Of a stretch of 64,000 nucleotides of DNA, positions 58,322 to 64,000 are shown one piece after another. The translations under genes and the position numbers were made by a program. A model generated the notes under the pieces. It did not search any database. It saw only the letters and a program-made list of their open reading frames with translations, and was not told where the DNA came from. How positions within the stretch are numbered: position 1 is the first letter of the stretch; each line of letters opens with the position of its first letter. The DNA lies in contig NZ_RAHH01000007.1 of assembly GCF_003602095.1 (NCBI RefSeq), positions 62,001-126,000 on the forward strand, given 5' to 3'. This stretch comes from Rahnella woolbedingensis. Its GTDB lineage: Bacteria; Pseudomonadota; Gammaproteobacteria; Enterobacterales; Enterobacteriaceae.

Positions 58322-59294
58322 GGAGTCCACCTATGCGGAGACTCAGGCCAATTTCTATCTGGAGGGAGGGCTTCTTCATACCAGAACCCAGCCATCCAAG
58401 CATTTTCATGCTGGCACGCTGACCCTGCCGAGCCTTGCTGAGCTGAGAGCGGAGGTCAATTCGTCGTCACCCACATCCGATGCAGGGTTGAGACTCGGCA
58501 ACCTTGTCGCTGATGCCCATGAATTGCATCACTGGCCTGAAACCAATGGAGCCCTTGTTCAGGTAGCCAGTCAATTCAACTTACTGGAGATGCCAGGCCC
58601 AGAGACCATACCGGAGCAGGGTATTACGGGTTACCAGTACGATCATACTCAAGGCCCTGCTTGTGCCATGGCTTGTGCTGCAGCCACGGTGTTTCGCAAT
58701 TACTTGGTTCAAATTGGCAATCAAGTTGGTCAAACTCAATCGAATCAGCTCAATACCCTGGCAGATTTGGATCGTGCCATCAACATACCGGGTATCAGGA
58801 TGCAGAATGGTTACGCACTCCTTCAACCTGAAACGGTAAAGGCGATTGGGCAATATATACAGACGTTGGATATGACCTCAATGGATGACCTGCGTCAAGA
58901 GCTACGCATTGGTCTACATAGCGATACGGAGGTCACTATACCGGGTGTCGCAAATAACCAACGGGTAAGCCAGGCTCTTTGCTCAGCCCTGCCCGTGGCG
59001 TACCACCGTGGTTCATCACGGCATTGGGCTCCCTTCGCCTCTTTAGTCCTGGAAGCAAGCTATGAGGCCACTTTACTGGCAGGGGTGCTCAATTTTCATC
59101 GTACCGGAAACCCTCGTGTCTATCTGACTCTGGTTGGCGGTGGAGCATTTGGTAATGAAACCGACTGGATACTCTCTGCGCTGAAACGTGCGTTGCGACT
59201 CGTCCGACACCCACTAGAAGTCATTCTGGTGAGTTATCGCAAAGTGCCGCAGGAGTTGGTGATGCTGATTGCGGAATTGAATGCCGATATTTAA
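58290..59294 (+). CDS. Protein with a macro-domain-like glycine loop
   Basis: This is a 334-residue soluble protein with no signal or membrane segment. Near the C terminus 'VYLTLVGGGAFGNETDWI' (about 277-294) resembles the ADP-ribose-binding GGG loop of macro/PARG-type domains, and 'GPACAMACAAATVFRNYLV' (about 121-139) with 'ALCSALPVAYHRGSS' (about 230-244) recall proteins from protists and algae with the same C-terminal loop. I infer binding or hydrolysis of an ADP-ribose-like ligand; this is not proven. ATG 58290 has AAGGA upstream. It lies next to the origin and converges with a Nudix gene, whose family often cuts ADP-ribose. Confidence 0.6.
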   Translation: MNWFKDIFGFEESTYAETQANFYLEGGLLHTRTQPSKHFHAGTLTLPSLAELRAEVNSSSPTSDAGLRLGNLVADAHELHHWPETNGALVQVASQFNLLEMPGPETIPEQGITGYQYDHTQGPACAMACAAATVFRNYLVQIGNQVGQTQSNQLNTLADLDRAINIPGIRMQNGYALLQPETVKAIGQYIQTLDMTSMDDLRQELRIGLHSDTEVTIPGVANNQRVSQALCSALPVAYHRGSSRHWAPFASLVLEASYEATLLAGVLNFHRTGNPRVYLTLVGGGAFGNETDWILSALKRALRLVRHPLEVILVSYRKVPQELVMLIAELNADI

Positions 59295-59396
59295 GGCCTA
59301 TTGCCGTTTTGCAGCAGCAATTTAATCAAGAAGATAAAGCCGTAGAATTGAGTTACTACTACACCAAAAATCTACGGCTCAGCAATTTCAGGCCAA

Positions 59397-60365
59397 CTAC
59401 TTCAATATAAGCGCTGCTTTAAGGGCTGCCAATACCGGTTTATCCGCAGGGCCATTGAGCATTGAATCCAGTTTTTCTGGCGGTACAAGCGACACGGCCT
59501 GCGACTCCCAGCCCATATCAGCAGGCGTACCTGCCAGACGGCGGGCAAGATAATAACGAGTCACCGTTGTTGTACGTTCGAAATCACCTAATAACCCCAT
59601 AATTTCAACGTGTAAACCAGACTCTTCGAACACCTCTTTAATTGCTGTAGCCTGTAAAGAAAGTTGATTATCCACACGGCCTTTTGGAAAAGTGGTGATA
59701 TACCCGCCAAAATGATTAGAAGGATGAACCACCCACACCCGGCCATCTGCTTCAACGACAACTGCCCCGGCAGACAATTTTTTACCGTTGATCGACTGAA
59801 GCTGTTCTTCCTCAAGAGTTTGATTGATGCCCTGTACAAAATTCCATCCCTGTACTGTTTTAGGTGCCCCAGCCCAGGGTATTAAATTTAGGTCATTGAG
59901 AGTCTCAGGCACGGCCCCCTCTGGTAAACAGGTCGCAATTTTTGTCGCATCGTACCAGCTTAATATTTTTGTTGGCGTAGAAGGGTTTGTGAGTGTCACG
60001 ATGTTATTTTTATTATAACGACGAGGGTGTTGGGCTGGTCCAGTCAATAGCACCTCTTCTTTTTCACTCCAACTTGAATTAAGGTTGTTTTCAGGTCGAA
60101 TTATAAATTCTTTATTTCGATATTCATTGCTCATTAAGATCAGTTGGCTCATAAAAACACGAGGAACCCCTTTAAAACCCATCCATTGCTCGGTTTCATC
60201 TTCCCAAATTGCTCGCATACTATTGAATAATTCATATGCAGGGCCGTAATCCATGGCAACGTGTTCCCTCAATTCTTTAAGATTAATGGTGATTTCATCT
60301 AATCCAAATAATTCAGGTTGATTGTCCAGAAGCCAACCATACTTTTCCCATAATTTATTTTCCAT
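59397..60365 (-). CDS. Nudix hydrolase with a novel N-terminal domain
   Basis: This is a 322-residue protein. The C-terminal half (about 195-322) is a Nudix fold with the box 'GRVDNQLSLQATAIKEVFEE' at about 229-248, followed by SGL. The metal-binding EVFEES core is intact, but the consensus Glu at box position 7 is Leu and the Arg is Lys. The N-terminal 190 residues ('YGPAYELFNSMRAIWEDETE') match no family I know. A substrate such as ADP-ribose, NADH or a modified nucleotide is possible. It converges with the macro-like gene across 102 bp. Confidence 0.75.
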   Translation of the reverse strand: MENKLWEKYGWLLDNQPELFGLDEITINLKELREHVAMDYGPAYELFNSMRAIWEDETEQWMGFKGVPRVFMSQLILMSNEYRNKEFIIRPENNLNSSWSEKEEVLLTGPAQHPRRYNKNNIVTLTNPSTPTKILSWYDATKIATCLPEGAVPETLNDLNLIPWAGAPKTVQGWNFVQGINQTLEEEQLQSINGKKLSAGAVVVEADGRVWVVHPSNHFGGYITTFPKGRVDNQLSLQATAIKEVFEESGLHVEIMGLLGDFERTTTVTRYYLARRLAGTPADMGWESQAVSLVPPEKLDSMLNGPADKPVLAALKAALILK

Positions 60366-60743
60366 TTTATCCAGCCTTCAATGTATGTGGCGGATTCAAC
60401 TCCAAAGTGCAACGCTAAGCCGCCTTTCTTAGCTCTGCAAATACCACCGAAGGTAGTCTGAATCCAGGCAGTTGCCTGGCCAACCTTCGTTCAGGGGAGT
60501 GTGTATCATGCCGGAATTCTGTTTCTGAATGCAGCAGGATTTTGGGGTAGTGTAAGGACGATGGCATTACTGGCACCAAGGCTCGTGAGTTTCTGCAATA
60601 CCATTAACTGCCCTAATTCTGCTGTAGTCATATTTCCCCCTGAGCTGTTTAAAACAATTCAAGCGATCACATCAAATTTGAAGCGATGAAATAATCCCGT
60701 GAAAAATAGCAAAACAACGCCCAATGATTACTAAAAAAAAGCA
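60366..60743. other. Gap between the Nudix and ankyrin genes
   Basis: These 378 bp hold the Nudix promoter region and a short minus-strand frame (60415-60567). A sequence change within it (core-like GC to AT-rich) suggests a recombination scar or transposon remnant. No RNA gene is seen. Confidence 0.4.
60415..60567 (-). CDS. Doubtful 50-residue ORF, possible remnant
   Basis: An ATG at 60567 opens a 50-codon frame ending at TAG 60415, with the C terminus 'LPGFRLPSVVFAELRKAA'. The frame stays open upstream to about 60609. No good ribosome site is seen. It may be the tail of a decayed transposase or a multi-copy fragment; I do not recognise it. Confidence 0.25.
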   Translation of the reverse strand: MPSSLHYPKILLHSETEFRHDTHSPERRLARQLPGFRLPSVVFAELRKAA

Positions 60744-61706
60744 TCATAAGGAACGTGGAGAAATCGACCAAACAGTTTGCAGCCAGGTTAACCGCTGTTG
60801 CAATTGTGGGATGAACTCATTGAGCCAAAACAGGGAAGCAACATAACCCGAAGATCCGCCACCACGACTGAATCGCTCAACGTAAAAGTCGTTGCCGCCC
60901 ACCCGATTGATTAACGACTTCCCCGTCAGTGACTGAAATGCTGCCGAAATAATATCGCCTAGTTCATTTTTATCTTCAGGAATACAGACCTGACATAAGG
61001 CTTGTCGCATCTCCAGCCACAAGAACAAACTCCCTCTCAATCCCCATTGCGTCGGAGCAGGATCAAATAAGTCGGATACAACGGCCCAATCACTTTCCAG
61101 ATAGCTAATCTTTTTTGCCGCAACTTTATGTACCAACGGGAAAAATATCAGCCTGAAAAAATCCGGTTCAATCTCAAACGTAAAACTACTTGAAACGGAA
61201 AAGCGAACAGAATCGACAGTGGATATCGCTTTGCCAGTCAACGCAAAAAAGAGGTGACTTAACCTGGCATCCAGTTCGTTAAGGTCATCAGGGCCTTGCT
61301 CAACACCTGAAGCCGCAATCATTTTATCGACCAAAATCTGGTTGCCATCATAATCAGTGAACAATTGCCGCTCAGTGGAAACCACTTTTCTGAGAATTTG
61401 TGCGATGGTCAATTTTTGCGGGAACAGAAGATATTGCAGATCAGGCCGTTTGTGCTTTTCAACCACGATGTCATAAGCAGTCTGCCGCTTAGCATTTGTT
61501 GTCGCACTTCGGTCAGCGCCAATAGATAACAGTTCTCCAATAACCGACAAATTCGCTCCATGCCATGCAGCCTGATGCAGCGGGGTATAACCTTTAGGTT
61601 CACTGGAGTGATTTACCAGATCAGGATAATCACGAAGAATAGGTAAAAGCGTATTCCATTCCCCCTGGAAGGCGAGTTTCAATACTTTATCGCTAACAGA
61701 CATCAT
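60744..61706 (-). CDS. Ankyrin-repeat protein of a restriction/defence operon
   Basis: This is a 320-residue soluble protein with an N-terminal ankyrin region (about 10-95): 'GYTPLHQAAWHGANLSVIGE' and 'GADRSATTNAKRQTAYDIVV' are two recognisable repeats. The remaining 220 residues have no motif I know. Ankyrin repeats bind proteins, so it may be an adaptor for the nuclease encoded 11 bp upstream. ATG 61706 has GAGG five bases upstream. It is the last gene of the hsdS-nuclease-ankyrin unit seen here. Confidence 0.7.
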   Translation of the reverse strand: MMSVSDKVLKLAFQGEWNTLLPILRDYPDLVNHSSEPKGYTPLHQAAWHGANLSVIGELLSIGADRSATTNAKRQTAYDIVVEKHKRPDLQYLLFPQKLTIAQILRKVVSTERQLFTDYDGNQILVDKMIAASGVEQGPDDLNELDARLSHLFFALTGKAISTVDSVRFSVSSSFTFEIEPDFFRLIFFPLVHKVAAKKISYLESDWAVVSDLFDPAPTQWGLRGSLFLWLEMRQALCQVCIPEDKNELGDIISAAFQSLTGKSLINRVGGNDFYVERFSRGGGSSGYVASLFWLNEFIPQLQQRLTWLQTVWSISPRSL

Positions 61707-61717
61707 TCCAGCCTCTC

Positions 61718-62827
61718 TTATTCTGCCCGTTCAGTGTCCCAGCGTAAAAAAATACGCTTTAGCTTATCGACTGTGTGCCGCCATTTTGGTGTGGTCGGTT
61801 TGCAGACCGTATTCTGATTGCCAAAGAAGCCAATCTCATTAACCGCTTCTTGTTCGCTGCGGGTTTCCAGCCACTTCACAGGGACAAAATACTCTGATTT
61901 GTCAGGGTCATCAGCATTCTGGCGGTACAGTTCGCCATGTTTAAGCATATCCATAGCCAGCTCTTCGCCGTCATCAGTGTTGATGGTGAAGCTACTGGCA
62001 GGCTCAACGGCACTCTGCACTATGCCGACACCGACATAACCCTTGGCCGGGATTTTTGCCCAAATTCGGTCACCCGGCTGGAGCTGTTTTAAGGTCTGGC
62101 TGTACCAGCTTCCGCCACCAGCACTGATAAACCCGTAGCGACGCGCTTCTTCCCAGACGCGGCTTTTCGGGTCACCAAACGAGACGTAAAACTCACCGAA
62201 CCAAGGTTCTTTTGCACCTGTATTAGCATCCACAGTCGCTTGCGCTGCGTTGGTTTGGGTTTCGCTCGGATCAATAAGCCACGTGCGGCTTAAAAACTGT
62301 TCTTCACCGTGTTGAAAAACCCTAAAGAAAAGCACATTTATGGGAAGCTTATTTTTGCTGAGATACGCAACAATGCGCTCGGTGGACGAGTCCAACTCCG
62401 CCGCAACAATGATGATTTGATGCGTTTGGTTAATAGATTCATCTTCCAGTTCAGCATTAAAGCGTTGCTTAAATGCATCAGCCAGATTACCGCCACGTGA
62501 GAATTTTTCATAAATCTGCGACAGGCGATCGGCGGTTAAATCATCGACCCAAGAGGCGTAATCCAGCGCTTGCGCCACCACTTCACGCGGCGTGCGATCG
62601 CGCTTAAGTTCAATCAGGATCAGTGAAGCATCCGGCGCGATAGCCAGCAGATCGATACGCCCGCTGTCGAGCGTATTGACCTCCTCACCGATGATCATCC
62701 ACTGATCAGACAGTATGGCCGGATCTTGAATAATCATCTTCTGTAGCTGTTTTTCACTGGCAAGTTTGCTGATAGTTAGCGGCTGAGGGTTCTCCCCCAC
62801 CCGCCAGATAGCATGATGAACCGGCAT
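61718..62827 (-). CDS. NucS/DUF91-type PD-(D/E)XK nuclease
   Basis: This is a 369-residue protein. The N-terminal half holds a PD-(D/E)XK-type core: 'SGRIDLLAIAPDASLILIEL' with Asp59, Glu73 and Lys75, followed by 'PREVVAQALDYASWVDDL' with Gln86, as in NucS/DUF91 endonucleases. The C-terminal part ('GDRIWAKIPAKGYVGVGIVQ', about 245-264) looks like a PUA/EVE-like nucleic-acid-binding module. Such genes are often found beside type I restriction genes. It starts 10 bp after hsdS, so it is co-expressed. The target of cleavage is unknown. Confidence 0.78.
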   Translation of the reverse strand: MPVHHAIWRVGENPQPLTISKLASEKQLQKMIIQDPAILSDQWMIIGEEVNTLDSGRIDLLAIAPDASLILIELKRDRTPREVVAQALDYASWVDDLTADRLSQIYEKFSRGGNLADAFKQRFNAELEDESINQTHQIIIVAAELDSSTERIVAYLSKNKLPINVLFFRVFQHGEEQFLSRTWLIDPSETQTNAAQATVDANTGAKEPWFGEFYVSFGDPKSRVWEEARRYGFISAGGGSWYSQTLKQLQPGDRIWAKIPAKGYVGVGIVQSAVEPASSFTINTDDGEELAMDMLKHGELYRQNADDPDKSEYFVPVKWLETRSEQEAVNEIGFFGNQNTVCKPTTPKWRHTVDKLKRIFLRWDTERAE

Positions 62828-62837
62828 CGTCTGTTCC

Positions 62838-64000
62838 TTAGGTTAAGGCTGCGTCTGTGAGAGCGTCTGCGAGATGAAGCTGGGTTTGTTGGGCAGATTG
62901 CAGGCGGAATTTAACTAAATTGCACATCGCAGTTAGCTCGTTAACTTTATCAACAATTCGTTTCTGTTCTTCTAACGGAGGAAAACCAAATTCTATGCTT
63001 TCACAATTACTTTTATTAAGATAAGCAATCGTAGTAGACGTTGATGATCCTTCTAATGATTTTTTACTTGCTTTAATCACAAAAGAAAGATATTCAGCAA
63101 CCACCCCACCTAGGGGTATGAAAGCATGTATTTGTTGATTTATAACGACTTCGCATTTGTTAATCATCGTTAAACCAAACCTTCCAACACAGCTCATTAA
63201 AATACTGCCAGTAGGTATAACTCTTGCATTAAATGCCTTTACTTCCTCAGGACTTAAACCTATTTCGGAATCCCTCTCATTTATATATATATTGCATTCA
63301 TCAAAAGAAGGAAGCGTAATCCAAGGAATATTTCCTGAAAAAGATTTTGGTTTGTCTCTATTTGGCACAATAGAGCAACAAACTTCGCCAAATTGGGTAT
63401 GTAACCAATTTTCTGGAATCGATAGTTTAGATGACTTCGGTTTTAAAACACTGCTTTTCTGGTAAACTTTTTCTTTAATTAGTTTTTCTTTTATTCGGCA
63501 TATTGTTTCATAAGTTTCTTTAACTGGAGTATCGCCACCGAATTGCGGCACCAGTTTACCCATTACCGCCAGTTGAAGAATGTTTTTTTTAAGGGCGTCA
63601 ATGCTCGCTTCGGTGGTAAACAGCGTGTCGAAATGCTGACTAATTCGCGCCCAATTTTCAGCTAACTCTTCTGCATTTTGGCTAGCGGTCAGCGTTGTCA
63701 ACAGGGTTTCGACAAGTTGCGAGTGGGCATCCAGGCTGGTCAGGGATTGCTGTTCCAGTTGATCGCAAAGTGACATCAGTTCGTTTACTTTTGAACAAAT
63801 GTTAAATTGTGTATTTAAGCTGGATAACGGTACTGGTATTGAAACTAATTTAGCTTGATTCAATTTTGGAACTGTTGTACCTGTTATATATTCTGAGAGA
63901 TCGGCTGCAGTCAGATAACAAGAAACAAATTCGTTTAATAAAACCGAATTGAATGGTTTGATTACATGAGCATGGTTATTTACCCAAACTTTACCTGAAA
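62838..64000 (-). CDS. hsdS: Type I restriction-modification specificity subunit HsdS, 5' part missing
   Basis: HsdS gives sequence specificity to the HsdM methylase and HsdR nuclease. About 386 codons are visible; the frame stays open to the window edge ('SGKVWVNNHAHVIKPF' region), so the gene starts outside. A central conserved helical region ('KVNELMSLCDQLEQQSLTSL') and a second target-recognition domain ('SIPENWLHTQFGEVC' to 'LEEQKRIVDKVNEL') are present. A TTG at 63863 is not the true start. hsdM is expected upstream, beyond the window. The target domain is AT-rich, as is usual for exchanged specificity domains. Confidence 0.9.
   Translation of the reverse strand, partial: SGKVWVNNHAHVIKPFNSVLLNEFVSCYLTAADLSEYITGTTVPKLNQAKLVSIPVPLSSLNTQFNICSKVNELMSLCDQLEQQSLTSLDAHSQLVETLLTTLTASQNAEELAENWARISQHFDTLFTTEASIDALKKNILQLAVMGKLVPQFGGDTPVKETYETICRIKEKLIKEKVYQKSSVLKPKSSKLSIPENWLHTQFGEVCCSIVPNRDKPKSFSGNIPWITLPSFDECNIYINERDSEIGLSPEEVKAFNARVIPTGSILMSCVGRFGLTMINKCEVVINQQIHAFIPLGGVVAEYLSFVIKASKKSLEGSSTSTTIAYLNKSNCESIEFGFPPLEEQKRIVDKVNELTAMCNLVKFRLQSAQQTQLHLADALTDAALT

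Noticed and set aside
52349-64000. Right attachment site of the island
   Set aside because: No second copy of the tRNA 3' end was found before the window ends, so no right boundary can be annotated.
1-64000. CRISPR array, rRNA genes or complete insertion sequences
   Set aside because: No regularly spaced repeats, rRNA sequence or intact transposase gene was seen anywhere in the window.

Overview
The window reads as a chromosome segment of an enterobacterium. The gene order from yfcG to yfdC follows the Escherichia coli yfcG-argW region closely: yfcG, yfcH, his transport genes, ubiX, purF, cvpA, dedD, folC, accD, dedA, truA, usg, pdxB, flk, fabB, mnmC, yfcL, epmC, yfcA, mepA, aroC, prmB, smrB, sixA, fadJ, fadI, yfcZ, fadL, mlaA. 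Protein divergence, separate ccmH and ccmI genes and lineage-specific insertions suggest a relative outside Escherichia, perhaps of the Rahnella/Serratia/Yersinia group. That placement is inference; no marker gene in the window settles it.

Region 1 (1-8517) holds the end of yfcG, yfcH, an orphan DppA-like binding protein, a PepT-family peptidase, the histidine/basic amino acid ABC importer (hisJ-Q-M-P on the minus strand) and ubiX. Region 2 (8647-18278) is a long minus-strand housekeeping block: cvpA-purF behind a PurR box, dedD-folC, accD, dedA, truA-usg and pdxB. Region 3 (18379-26886) mixes core flk with likely insertions: an AraC regulator divergent from a DMT exporter, a rhodanese protein divergent from a MocR regulator, a YbiR-like anion transporter, and a Met/His-rich PepSY plus DUF2946 pair that looks copper related. 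Region 4 (27019-43834) is rich in lipid metabolism: fabB, fadJ, fadI, fadL and mlaA, with mnmC, yfcL, epmC, yfcA, mepA, aroC, prmB, smrB and sixA between. FadR-like operators precede fabB, fadI and fadL, and a FabR palindrome precedes fabB. Region 5 (43869-51092) is a complete cytochrome c maturation set, ccmA to ccmI, followed by yfdC.

From 52349 the character changes. A tRNA-Arg(CCU) gene (argW position) is followed by a P4-type tyrosine integrase, an AT-rich unknown gene, an AlpA-type regulator, a P4 alpha-like primase-helicase and a block of iterons of the P4 octamer type. This is the left part of a P4-like satellite or genomic island whose right end lies beyond the window. Its cargo is a protein with a macro-domain-like glycine loop, a convergent protein with a C-terminal Nudix domain, an ankyrin protein, a NucS/DUF91-type nuclease and the 3' part of a type I restriction specificity gene (hsdS). 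The last three form a tight minus-strand operon that looks like a restriction or defence locus. The macro-like/Nudix pair is the best candidate here for an undescribed system.
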